A DNA stretch of 64,000 nt from Pseudogymnoascus destructans (taxonomy: Eukaryota; Ascomycota; Leotiomycetes; Thelebolales; Thelebolaceae): the NCBI RefSeq assembly GCF_001641265.1, contig NW_020167539.1, forward strand, positions 310,001 to 374,000, read 5' to 3'. Position 1 is the first letter of the stretch; the number at the start of each line of letters is the position of its first letter. The notes beneath the pieces were generated by a model, which had not been told where the DNA came from, did not search any database, and saw only the letters and a program-made list of their open reading frames with translations. The position numbers and the translations under genes were made by a program. Below, piece after piece: positions 54,212 through 64,000 of the stretch.

Positions 54212-54855
54212 AGGACAGTCCACTATATTTGTCAGCCTGTGACAAGTTGTGTAGGAAACATGCGGCTTGTTACAGCAGGTCATTGGTGGAGAGTGGCCTT
54301 TGTTGCCATTAGACTTGTCCTTTTTAGCTTATAAGTCAAGCTACTTATTCTCCTTAATACGTATCTAGATTATGAATTGAGGCCTTAGGTATGAATTATA
54401 TAATCAGGCAACAGCCAAACCTGGACTTACACCACATAGGTGACCGATAAATGCCATGCATGTGACCAGCCTTGAGAATCATGACTGAGTAAATATAGCG
54501 ATCCTAGACGTGAATATAGTATAAGTTAGTTGTAGCTAATTTATATTACTAAGCACTGAAACATGTCACCCCTTTCTTATACCGGCATAACTCCCAGAAT
54601 ACAATCTCTCCCTCTCTAAGCATCTTCAATTTGGAGTTATATTTCTTCGTTATAGGACCTTTTCTAAAGTGCTCCGAATTTTGAAAGCACTTTAATAGTT
54701 ACGATTAAATAGGGGGGAACAGCTAAAGCAGTAATCAGTAGTGTAATAAGAACTTAGTAGGCTAACAAAGAAAAAAATATGATTTCAAAACTATAGACTC
54801 ATCTTGTTACAGGGGGCATCTTGGGACATAGGGAGAGACGTTAGTTCCCCTCATA
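54212..54855. other. AT-rich spacer, no gene seen
   Basis: 3' flank of the previous gene, no repeat family member or coding frame recognised. Confidence 0.4.
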
Positions 54856-55046
54856 AGAATCATATAGAGCACGAACCATAGGTAAAGACTGTTCTAGTTT
54901 GTAGTCCCTTCCAAGAATCATATAGAGCACGAACTATAGGTAAAGACTGTTCTAGTTTGTAGTCCCTTCTAGTTCCCCTTCTAAGAATCATATAGAGCAC
55001 AACTAACTATAGGTAAAGACTGTTCTAGTTTGTAGTCCCTTCTAGT
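54856..55046. repeat. three imperfect tandem repeats of about 55-75 bp
   Basis: Unit contains AGAATCATATAGAGCACGAA, TAGGTAAAGACTGTTCTAG and TTTGTAGTCCCTTC, repeated three times with small spacers. It abuts repeat copy g. Confidence 0.8.
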
Positions 55047-55049
55047 TCC

Positions 55050-55827
55050 TGTCATACTGACATTCGTTGCACTCAGTTTGCTATCAAACTCAAGAGCAAA
55101 CTCAAGAGCAAACTGAGAAATCTCCTCCTCAAACCTACAAGTCACTATACATATTTTGGCTTATCACACCAACAACAAGAGCAATACTACTCAACGATTG
55201 CTACAACCCTCTATGATTCATTACACGTCATTGCTCCTTAGTTACTGGGCCGATATGACCACATAGCATATCTCTACAACCCTCTATGATTCATTACATG
55301 ACATCACTCCTTACTTACTGGGCTAATACTACACATGACATATCTCTATCAACTAGAGGCCTAGGAACATGAACGATAGCTCCAAAAGCTTCTACAACTG
55401 TCTATGATTCATTACACGTCATCGCTCCTTAGTTACCCACAAGATTGGTTAAGTTATGACATAATCTGTCTATAGGGGTACTCTGATCTTGGACCTCCTT
55501 TCACTTCCTATAGGCTAGGAACCTAGGAGATGGTTCTATGGGATTCTCTTACGTCGACTACAGTTACCAAGCCTGGTTAGTCATGGAAAGTCTTGGAAAA
55601 TGAGAACTACACTCCTTTAGCATAAATAGGATTTCCCTTTCCTTAAGAAAGGGCAAGCAGACAATACAGTAAATCGACTATCACATACTTCCACATCTTT
55701 TCCAAGCTTCCAAGCATTGATCTTGTTACTCCTTGTTTCTGAAAAGTCAGTAAGGTGCTAACCTCTGACTTATCCCTTATCCCTGAGTTCTCAGACTCAA
55801 CATTTGTTACAACTTGTCTAAACCATA
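55050..55827 (+). repeat. 0.93-kb TG...CA dispersed repeat, copy g (right end missing)
   Basis: Starts TGTCATACTGACATTCG and is colinear with copy c until about AACTTGTCTAAACCA, where it is replaced by Copia gag sequence. It has a small insertion (AAACTCAAGAGC duplicated) near 55092. Confidence 0.85.
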
Positions 55828-57645
55828 ACGAATATGAGTTTGAGGAGGTTGTACGGACCTATCGAATGAACCAGAGACAGGCAAGATATGACCAGAAGTC
55901 TCAGGGGGAACATGGAGTTTTCGCAACACAAGAAGGCAATAATGAGACATCTGCTACCCTTCAGAACCGTACGAACAACCTACAACAAGGACAACAGGGT
56001 TGGAATAACGGGAAGAAGAACAAGGACAAGGCAGACAGAGGACAACCCCGTACGAACCAGGATATACCTGTTTCCTTTGCAACAGCCTTCCAAGTCACTC
56101 AAGGTCTATCCATAAGTGGAGGGACTGCTTATATGTCATGAAGTCGAAGCGTACGAAGTCATGGAAGCCAAACTGAGACATTGAAGCTAAAGTTGATGCC
56201 TACATAAGTGAAAAGCCAGGCTTTCAATACTGCATTCAAAGGGCAATAGACCAGGACAAGGCAGACGGAGGACAACCCCGTACGAACCAGGATATACCTG
56301 TTTCCTTTGCAACAGCCTTCCAAGTCACTCAAGGTCTTACCCTCTCAACCTATGAGCTTGCAAGGAGCACAATCCTTGATTCTGGAGCTACAATTCATGT
56401 CTGTAACGACCGTATGAGGTTCTACAACCTAAAGGAATGTGAGGACGGAAACTACCTCTTAGCTGGAGACCAGAGAGTAAGGATTGAAGGGTTCCGGTCC
56501 ATGGACATCAAAGTCCAGGTTGGAAAGGACACAAAGTCCGTACGAACCATACCACTCCACAAAACAGTATATTGAAAAGCTGGTTGAGAAATTTAATATA
56601 AACGGACCTCCAGCGAAGACACCACTTTCTCCTCAAGAATTACGCCCTTTTGAAGGCACGGCGACCCCAGAACAGATTCTGGGCTATCAGCAGAGAATAG
56701 GCTCATGCCTATATGCCGCGATTCAGACTCGACCAGATATTTCATTCACTGTTGCAAAGCTTTCTCAGTTTCTCACGAATCCTGGCCCTGATCACCACTC
56801 TGCTGCATATAGACTACTTAGCTATTTGTCAGGAACTCGGACGCTAGGTATCCAATATGGCGATACGGATGAGGAAACGCCTTATGAGGCTATTTTCACG
56901 TCTCATCCTATGCCCGCAGCCCCTGAGGGGGTGGGATCGAAGGACAGTATGACTGAATTGAAGGACAATACGACTCAGGGCGTGAAGCGCTATTTCCAAC
57001 CTTCGAGCGATGCCTCATTTGCGGACAATACTAACTGCAAGAGCTCCCACGGTTTTCTATTCAAGCTGTTTAACGGACCTATCGCCTGGATGTCCAAGAA
57101 ACAGACACACGTCTCCACATCGACGACTCAAGCTGAGTTCATCGCCGTCTCAGAGGCTGCGAAGGAGCTTATCTGGTGGACGAGACTATTCAAATCGGTC
57201 GAATTAGACCTTCACGAAGATCCTACAATTGGTTGCGACAATCTACAGACAGTGAGGCTCCTCAACTCGTCGGCTCCCAGATTAATCACGAAGCTGAAAC
57301 ACGTCGATATACTGGGACACTGGCTGCGTGAGCAGGTGGATCTTGGCGCCATTCATGTGGAATGGATGCCAACAGGACAGATGCCTGCCGACGGATTTAC
57401 GAAGGCTCTTCCAAAGCAAAAACACGACGTATTTGTCCAACAGCTCAACCTGGTGAACCTCCGAGACCATATTCAAAAGCTATAGATCCAGGAGTCAAAT
57501 GTCACGGCGAACAGACGCGAACGGACAGGCAGGTTGGCAGGCACTCTGCGACACCGAACTATTGACGACACACGCTGATCGTGCCTTTGAATTACCTTCT
57601 ATTTGAGCTCAGTTTCCTGATATCTCCACGTTACCTGAGGGGGTG
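55828..57645 (+). pseudogene. Ty1/Copia retrotransposon relic with large internal deletion
   Basis: A Gag C-terminal fragment (EYEFEEVVRTYRMNQRQARY) is followed by protease (ILDSGATIHVCNDRMRFY, near 56379). Then at about 56541 there is an abrupt join to the C-terminal end of RT and RNase H (PYHSTKQYIEKLVEKFNI, IGSCLYAAIQTRPDISFTVA, SDASFADNT, MSKKQTHVSTSTTQAEFIAV). Integrase and the RT core are missing. An 80-bp direct repeat (56029-56107 and 56250-56338) lies in the gag part. The last frame (56484-57485) is open over 333 codons. A GAGGGGGTG purine tract precedes the LTR. Confidence 0.88.
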
Positions 57646-57873
57646 TGTCAGTTGGGACTGAAGCTGTTCATGTCACGTGTTCGATATTCTCATGTAGATG
57701 TCTCACATATAGAACTAATAGGCTTAGTTTACTCACCGAGTGCAACATCCTGGCACTGGCTCAGGACGTTGCTCTCCAGACAATATATATTCTATTGAAG
57801 CCATTCTTGATATATCAGTTGGTTGATCGCTCCAGCGATTTGTACCCTAGCGCCCAACTAACTTAGCCGTAAC
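57646..57873 (+). repeat. Copia 3' LTR, split near its end by the 4.2-kb element
   Basis: Begins TGTCAGTTGGGACTG right after the purine tract and runs to TTAGCCGTAAC. The terminal CA is completed only at 62102-62103 on the far side of the inserted element. No second LTR is in the window. Confidence 0.7.
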
Positions 57874-58214
57874 TAGGCTGCGCACTGGGTACTCACGAGT
57901 CGGGTAGTAGAATTTTTACTCACCCAGCTGAGTTACTCACTCATGTCCCGAGTATTGTTGAATAAGGATTACTCACTTGCTGAGTACCTAGTATGGGTCT
58001 TGGCAACTCAGTTATATCACGTGTTTGATTAGCCATTACTTATGTTAAAAACGGGGTGCGACTTCATTGATCAAGACGCCATAACTCCAACTCCATTCCC
58101 ATATTGTTGATGTCCTATTCCACACTATAACCTTTGGCCTTTAGGTACCAGGTTACCAGATGGTTGCCAGAACTCATCTGACCTTCATTCCTGGGTGAGA
58201 GACATTTCCATCGA

Positions 58215-58788
58215 TTAAGCCCACAGCTTAAACATCATATCCTGCAAACGCCGAACCAATATCATACCCTTTGCCTGAATTGTCACTCTCTTCGCATGAA
58301 TAGCGAGGAGGTTTGCCACTATAACTGTTAGTATGTCCCTGTCACTATGTTTAAACATCATACTCTCAAATTCTCGAATGAGGAAGCATTCAGCAGCTTC
58401 CTAAAGAGCTAGGATAGCAGATTGCTGGAAGCGAAGATTGGACTTGAAGTCTTCTGTGATTTCCCTAACAAGACGCTGGAATGGGAGCTAGTATCAAGTT
58501 GCTGTCTTCTGATATCGCGGAGAGCCTTGGTGCCTATATGTTTATTAGAGAGTTCTGGTAATCCTCTGGTAATCCTCTGGTAATCCTCTTACTAGACTTT
58601 GTGCAGCGCGTAGCCTTCTGAGCATGATTGTTGCTAGCTTGAGATGAGCAAACTGGAGCTTTTCTTGCTGTGCCCACAGCCTTTTCCTGTCCCTTTCCGC
58701 CAAGCCCAGAGCCAGCCCGTAATCCAAGTGGCATCCTTGGTGCTATGCTGCCAGTTGATCTCCTAGCAGTTTGCTTGGTACGAGTCAT
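58215..58788 (-). pseudogene. divergent histone H3-like gene inside the hAT-like element
   Basis: Exon 1 (58788-58593) starts MTRTKQTARRSTGSIAPRMP, an H3 tail: R2, T3, K4, Q5, T6, A7, R8, S10, T11, G12, A15, P16, R17 kept; K9 is Arg and K14 is Ile. TARKAP later resembles the K27 region. The tail is about 25 residues longer than in H3. Intron 58592-58534 (59 nt). Exon 2 gives TKALRDIRRQQ (H3 TVALREIRRYQ), then after a 1-nt slip LPFQRLVREITEDFKSNLRF, QQSAILAL, TAG (58401-58403) at the Gln of ALQEA, EAAECFL, an enlarged loop, and LLAIHAKRVTI before LVRRLQD. The core identity is unmistakable. The slip and TAG disable this copy. Normal H3 of Pezizomycotina would be far more conserved, and this copy lies between the TIRs, so I read it as cargo of the element. 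Confidence 0.85.
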
Positions 58789-59187
58789 TTGCTAATATCA
58801 AGGTGAGTTAGTAAAGTAAACACAAGATAAAGAAGTAGATCAAAAGATATGTGTACTTACAGTGAGTTTGTAGAAAGAATATTGCAGAAGAAGAGTATAG
58901 TAAAGAGGTAGAGGTTGAAAGGTATGTGTTTTATATGAAGGTGCGCATTGTGGTGTTGTTTTTGGAACAGTAATTCTTTGTAGGTGAATATTCCTTCACA
59001 AATATTTTTGTTTGCAACTTTAAAATAACCACGACCTTAGAACCACCTTCCTTGGTTACTCTCCGATCTACACATTCTTCTTCCCTTTTGAGCCTTTACC
59101 TCTTCTCTAGGACTTCAACTAAGTTTATTATCTTGATTCTATAGCCAGAACTTCTGGAGATCTCTGCTAATCACGTGTTTAGTTAGT

Positions 59188-60678
59188 ATGGCGAAACTCA
59201 AGGCACATGAAGAACTCTCCACTAATGCGAATACTATCAAAGCTCGCAACTGCGTCTCCAACCTTACTGAAGATGAGAAGGCTGTTCACTTAGCACTCAA
59301 GGCTGACCATGCTGATCTGAGCTACTACTTAAAGAAGTTATATAAGTCTGCAAAGTGTAAGGATGCCTCCTTACCTAGATACTCGAAGAACCCGCCTCAG
59401 AGCTGTTACGGTCACCACAAGCATGAAATCCGACTCGGTGTGGTTTCGGACCAGTAGAGGAGGACATAGCGAGTTACACTATAGTGGGGGACGGTAAGGG
59501 TGTAGGGTTCAGGGTCGATGCGGACCTGTTGCGGTGGAAGGTTCAGGGCTAGGGTTGGGATAACCGAGTCGGGCCCGTTTCGGGTACTTAAGGAAACAAA
59601 CTTAACGGGGTTCCCCCTTCATCTTTTTTGTATCCTTCGTAGTAGACCTATAGGATAGCATCCTTTTAGCCCCCAACTCGCACTCTCATATGCTATTACT
59701 GTGAGCTGGGTGCCCTGTGTCATTACACAAAGTATATCGCTGCCTCTACTGAAGACAAGACACGTCTACAGAATGAATTGAAGGTTGAGCGTATTTGTGT
59801 TCGGTAAGTTCCTTCTGGTAATCTCTGGTAGCCTCAATCTAACTATAAACAGGACTGAGAAGGGTACCCATGCATCTTGCATTGCGAATCAGAAAGTCAA
59901 GAATATTAGCGCCTCTTCTTCTCCACAAGCCCCACCATCTACTCCGCCCAAACAACTTCTGTCTGAGCTTGCTGCATTTGAGGGTATCTCAAGTATTCCA
60001 ATCGATGACAATCATAACAGCGAATGGGAGGATACTGAGGTTGAAGACGATTTGGAGTTGGAGCTTATGTTACAGCGCGAGATATTTTAAATGACGAGGC
60101 TGTTCTACCAGATGAGCTTTCTGATGAAGAGATCACTAGCACCCAGGCTCTCTTAACTCAAGCGCACATTGATGTATGCTACCTCATAATCTGGTAATCT
60201 TCTGGTGATACTAATAGTTGATAGGCCCATGAAGAGTCCAATTTCCGCAAGTGGCAACATTTCTGGGATAGCTGTATCCACTCATATACGAGAAAGGCTG
60301 GAAAGCTGAGAAAGAAGCCTGAGCATCTCTTTGAGTATATGCCGTGGATTGATGTAGAGGAAGGGTACGTCTCTGATCATCCTAGCAATCTTCTGGCAAT
60401 ACTAATTGTTTATTATAGCACTTTTCACGAGGTTATCCCACCACATAAATATTTCTGTTTGTACGAGCAGGCAGTTTGGAAAGTGGGCCTAATTACCAGG
60501 ACCTGTGCAGTGGTACCCAAAGTCTTACAATCTTGTCGACAATGGATGGTTGCAAATATCCACTCATAGTTCTAGCTTCAAAGAGGCGTTCTTACTTGTC
60601 TACTCTAAGAAGTTTGATAAGGAAAAGTGGGCTAAGGTATCAGCTGCACAGGATATGTTGTTCCTGGAGCTAGAGTAG
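59188..60678 (+). pseudogene. unknown multi-exon gene of the hAT-like element, divergent from the H3-like gene
   Basis: Starts MAKLKAHEELSTNANTIKAR, is cut by a solo LTR (59404-59727), and resumes KYIAASTEDKTRLQNELKVE. Introns: 59804-59852, 60174-60224, 60365-60418. The middle part is acidic (EWEDTEVEDDLELELML), with a 1-nt slip near 60088 before NDEAVLPDELSDEEI. Next come FRKWQHFWDSCIHSYTRKAG and, after the third intron, FHEVIPPHKYFCLYEQAVW. It ends WYPKSYNLVDNGWLQISTHS ... DMLFLELE, stop at 60676. No known transposase motif recognised. It shares about 400 bp of divergent upstream DNA with the H3-like gene. Confidence 0.55.
59404..59727 (-). repeat. solo LTR (324 bp), family 2, inserted in the element's + gene
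   Basis: TGTTACGGTCACC ... CCTGTGTCATTACA. Its reverse complement is alignable with the solo LTR at 60893-61141 (GGGCACCCAGCTCACAGTAA; TAAGTACCCGAAACGGG). The flanks CAGAGC and CAAAGT do not form a clean duplication. Confidence 0.65.
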
Positions 60679-60892
60679 AGGAGAACTTGAGTTGCTAAAG
60701 TTATAGCGCTGGAGTACCTTTCGCGTTGGAAAACCAGGTATTTAAGTACTTCATCGTAGCCAGACTTCTGGTAACCTTCTGATAATCGAGCAATTTGCCA
60801 AATGCCATCTCAATACTCAGAGTTGTTTGATTCTGACAGTATTCTCAGACTCTTTTCCGTCTTCTCAACGACTATCCTCATTAAATTAAGTC

Positions 60893-61141
60893 TGTAAGGA
60901 CACAGGGCACCCAGCTCACAGTAATAGCATATGAGAGTGCGAGTCAGAGGCTAAACGGATGCTATCCTATAGGTCTACTACGAAGGATACAAAAAAGATG
61001 AAGAGAGGAACCCCCGTTGGGTCAATCTCCTTAAGTACCCGAAACGGGTCCGACTCAGCTAACCTGCCTTAACTCTTATCATGTGACCGTAACCTGCCCG
61101 ACTCAGATCCTTTCCATCACTGAGGGACAGGCATCCTTACA
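60893..61141 (+). repeat. solo LTR (249 bp), family 2, with 5-bp TSD
   Basis: TGTAAGGACACAGGG ... GGCATCCTTACA, flanked by AAGTC on both sides (60888-60892 and 61142-61146). It is inserted inside the hAT-like element, and so is younger than the element's coding region. Confidence 0.85.
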
Positions 61142-61624
61142 AAGTCCCTGCAGGCCTTGAATATATTGGCAAGTTAAACCAATTCGTCAAATGGACTAAG
61201 GATACACACGATATATTCATTGAGTGGTGGAAGCTATCACGATGGTATGAACAACACTCAGATCATACTACAAAACTCCTTATGAAGATTGCATGGGATT
61301 CAACCAACTGGAGTTCTCAATACTGGAGAAGTTATCACCAAGGAGCAGACCGGCTTTCTGGAGAACCATGTGTTATTTGTACTTATTGTTCGAAGGCCCT
61401 TACGCATCCTGCAATCAAGTCTGCTGGCCCAAAGTCTATGGCAACACATCTTGCATCAGACATTTGCAAAAAGAAGTCACAGATGGGAAGGATAGTCTCT
61501 ATCAAATGCGAATCAATCAAATGCAACCTCAACAAGTAAGGATTACCAGATTATTACCAGAATTATGTAGGTTAATACCTATAATAAGATCATATTCTCA
61601 CACAAGAGACATTTTATGAACAAG
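61142..61624 (+). pseudogene. BED-type zinc-finger-like segment of the hAT-like element
   Basis: Reads GLEYIGKLNQFVKWTKDTHD ... WRSYHQGADRLSGEPCVICT, then YCSKALTHP and SMATHLASDICKK. The C-x2-C ... H-x4-C spacing with the flanking aromatic residues resembles BED fingers of hAT elements. A putative 35-nt intron (61536-61570) follows. It may be the continuation of the + gene at 59188, with the link region holding stops. Confidence 0.5.
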
Positions 61625-62134
61625 TTCTATACACAGTTATCTTGACTCATAGCTCGTTCCGCTCAGTCGAGGATCCTCATCAAGACCCTATAAATACTTT
61701 AGGTATTAGTAGGTCTGGCCGGCCTCATCAAGCAAGGTGGAGGGATGTTCTTAAGCATATATAATAGATAATAGCGTTCTAATAATCTTCTGATAATCAT
61801 GGTACTTAGATAGAGGAATATACATGATTCGTTCTCACAGCTTACTAGAGATGGCGAGAGTGATGCTAATAGATGTAATACTTTAACTTAACCATAAAAC
61901 AGTATTAATCGTATGAGGGACTGTTCACATGATGCATAAATCTTACACGTGATAGCCGAGTACTCACCGGGTTTTTACAGAGTAACTGAGTATTGACCTC
62001 ACTCACCGAGTCGAGTAAAAGGTTCAGCTACTCACCCAGCTGAGTAACCCACTGAGCGAGTGAGCCGAGTATTGAGCGAGTAGTGCGCAGCCTAGCCGTA
62101 ACATGTCAGTGGTGAGGTAGAGACTGAGCGCTGA

Positions 62135-63643
62135 GTGACCGCGCTAACGATCGAATACAAAGCTCCTCATAAGTTGACCTTAGGGCATATTTATAAAGGT
62201 CTTGCCAAGATGAACCTGGACGAGGTTGTGGAGTAAGCAAGAATGAAAGTGTGGCAATTTGCTGTCGTCGTTTGGTGGCCGCTGTGATCATGCAACGCTT
62301 CTCATATATGGTGAAGGCTGGGGTGGAATATGGCGAGATCTACACTGGTGAAGCAACGATATTCCTGCGCATTCCTGACGATCCCTTGACCGTGTACTAC
62401 TCTCTATCTGTTCCAAAGGGAGATGTCGGGGCGTCCACTGGCTGGGACGAGCGTGGAAACGAGCCCAATCGATTGCATATGACCGCAGTTGGTCAGGCTG
62501 TAGCATTTACTCTTCGCGCGCTTAAAACGCCTCCACGCAGTGCACAATGGATAAGGAAAGCTCTGCGTCAGCTCAAGACATGGAATGTCGTCGTTAAGGA
62601 GGTCGGGCCACCGATCCAATTCCGACCTCGTAGGAAGAACATATACGTGGGAAGTTGTGCTTCGGTGACGTCTTCTTTCAGCAGCGATGATGACAACCAT
62701 CATCCCGACACACCAAGTCGTCCTCAACGGCCTCCAAAAAGCGGAAACCCTATTACTTCCCCCAACCCACCATCACAATCTACCGAACGTGGTGGGACCA
62801 AAGGTGGTGGGAAAAAGGGGGCTTCTAGCGAGACTCATCGGCAAAAGAACTTGGGTCGATTTTGTACGCCAAACTGCCTAATGGGTATGGTAGATGGGGG
62901 AGAACTCGATTGGCAGTGTCCGAATGTCAAGGAACATGGAAAAGGTCATCATCAACTCGACCGTAATACATTCATGCGACATATTGTTGCGCAATCAGCT
63001 TGACTATTGTGTGGCAATGAACGTTCATGGAGCTTGAGGAGCTTTTTTCAAGGTCAAGTTACCTGGATTTGGGTACACCGTTGCCGCGAAAGGCACCGGG
63101 ATTGAGTGTGTTAAAGATCTGATGCACGAATCGACAATTTACCGTCGTCTCCTTCCTATTCAGGGGAAGTGCGTACCTGTGCACCTAGGAGAGACGAAAG
63201 TGGACAGTATATTATACTATGCAGGAGCCGTTCGTATTGTCTATATGATGTTTCTAAGCTTTGGAGGATTCCAATTACGATCGCCAATCCCACAAACTCT
63301 CGCTGACGACGCCATCTCCGGTCTGCATGCCATACATCAGCTGGGAGTATTGCAGGGTGATCCAGCAGCCCGGAACATTCTCGTCCACCCGGATCGGCCA
63401 GGAATTACCTGGATTGACTTTGAACGAGCCGAGTTCGTACGCCCACGAGCGGTACTCGGAACTCTATCTCCAAATCGGAAACGAAAGCTTGGCTGGTCTC
63501 ACGAAGAAGGGAAGTGTCAGAATGGAAAGAGCAGCAAGAAGATACCTGCATCAGACATAGGTCAAGCTAAGACGGAGCTGGCGAGATTGGTGGTGAAGCA
63601 GAGAGTAGTCATTTCTACAGATGCCAACCTCATTCGGCCCTGA
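62135..63643 (+). pseudogene. truncated PD-(D/E)XK nuclease-protein kinase fusion gene
   Basis: Order on the + strand: IEYKAPHKLTLGHIYKGL (E-x-K nuclease-type motif, near 62150), stop, a shifted frame with FSYMVKAGVEYGEIYTGEAT, VYYSLSVPKGDVG and AVGQAVAFTLRALKTPPRS, a Pro/Ser linker, FCTPNCLMGMVDGG. After another slip near 62990, a kinase-like lobe: FFKVKLPGFGYTVAAKGTG, LQGDPAARNILVHP (catalytic loop), WIDFERAEF (DFG equivalent). Lesions: TAA after LDEVVE, two slips, and TGA (63035-63037) at an expected Arg. The N-terminus is missing because the Copia LTR/hAT-like element ends at 62103. I recognise this architecture from TE-rich fungal gene families; biochemical function is not established here. 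Confidence 0.7.
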
Positions 63644-64000
63644 ACGCGTATCGGGAGCCGAAGAAGTCTATAGCTGGATGAACTCTCTCCGGAAGTCGTC
63701 ACTGATGAGCCTCGTCACCGACATTTCCATACGAGACAGTGCCAACTCAGCTCACGAGGTCAATAGACACAAATGAGTTCGACGCAGGAAGCCACCTCTC
63801 ATTCCACAATTTCGACGCCAATTCCGGATGTGAATAACGCGGCGAGATCCGGTGGATACTCGCCGGGCGGTGCTGTCATACTGGATGCAAGACTAGGGCA
63901 GACCCGAAGAGCTCGAAGACGTCGAAGTATGGGACAAGACCTGAGCCAGAAATGGAAGGACTGCTGGGCGAGTTTGTGCCTGTCGTGTAACAGCTCACGC
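63644..64000. other. right edge of window, no feature recognised
   Basis: Downstream of the kinase-like pseudogene. No clear frame or repeat is seen; a gene could continue beyond the window. Confidence 0.3.

Larger units (their letters stand above)
57874..62094. mobile_element. 4.2-kb hAT-like element carrying a histone H3-like gene
   Basis: TIRs TAGGCTGCGCACT at both ends, inverted. A perfect 8-bp direct repeat GCCGTAAC flanks it (57866-57873 and 62095-62102). 8-bp duplications and TAG-starting TIRs fit the hAT superfamily. Both subterminal regions carry clusters of ACTCAC/GAGT motifs. Inside are a --strand histone H3-like gene, a divergent +-strand multi-exon gene broken by stops, a BED-finger-like segment and two solo LTRs. 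I do not recognise a hAT transposase core in it, so it is either non-autonomous or too decayed. Confidence 0.85.

Noticed and set aside
58545..58727. 60-codon alternative frame in the H3-like exon 1
   Set aside because: Looks helical, but the H3 frame reads continuously from MTRTKQ to TRCTKS and across the intron to ALRDIRR, which decides the frame.

Overview
The window reads as nuclear DNA of a filamentous ascomycete (Pezizomycotina). Host genes have short GT-AG introns (43-115 nt), one tRNA-Tyr carries an intron, and the housekeeping genes are typical of fungi. Host genes sit in compact GC-rich blocks. Between them lie AT-rich stretches filled with nested, decayed transposable elements.

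Layout. 1-8.1 kb: 3' end of the phosphoacetylglucosamine mutase gene, a GNAT relic, a retroelement relic hit by a hAT-type MITE, an NRAMP metal transporter, a dead secreted GH5 mannanase-like gene, and riboflavin synthase. 8.7-21.8 kb: TE island with two inverted pairs of a ~0.93-kb TG...CA repeat, two nested pogo elements (B inside A), a rearranged third pogo copy, a hAT relic, and a small secreted-protein gene beside a pogo terminus. 22.1-37.1 kb: conserved block with the mitochondrial i-AAA protease YME1, the Pol III factor BRF1, tRNA-Tyr, ribosome-biogenesis genes SSF1 and RRP3, the GPI-lipid remodeler PER1, arginine methyltransferase HMT1 and dihydroorotate dehydrogenase. 37.4-39.2 kb: decayed GNAT and F-box/ankyrin genes. 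39.2-50.1 kb: a pogo element with ~93-bp TIRs and a full-length Ty3/Gypsy chromovirus (475-bp LTRs, 5-bp TSD) that carries an antisense accessory ORF. 50.1-55 kb: lineage-specific genes, including a PD-(D/E)XK-like protein. 55-62.1 kb: a Copia relic whose 3' LTR is split by a 4.2-kb element with a perfect 8-bp TSD. 62.1-63.6 kb: a truncated nuclease-kinase fusion pseudogene.

The most striking observation is inside the 4.2-kb element at 57.9-62.1 kb. On the minus strand it carries a divergent, intron-containing histone H3 gene: the tail starts MTRTKQTARRSTG and a recognisable H3 core follows. H3 K4 is kept but the K9 position is Arg. The copy is disabled by one frameshift and one TAG. The divergently transcribed gene of the same element, and the H3 gene itself, have introns that all carry the same TCTGGTAATC-type motif.

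Several of the premature stops are what C-to-T changes would produce (CGA to TGA, CAG to TAG, CAA to TAA, TGG to TAG). This fits methylation- or RIP-linked decay of the island regions, while the block genes are intact apart from a one-base slip in a G7 run of YME1.
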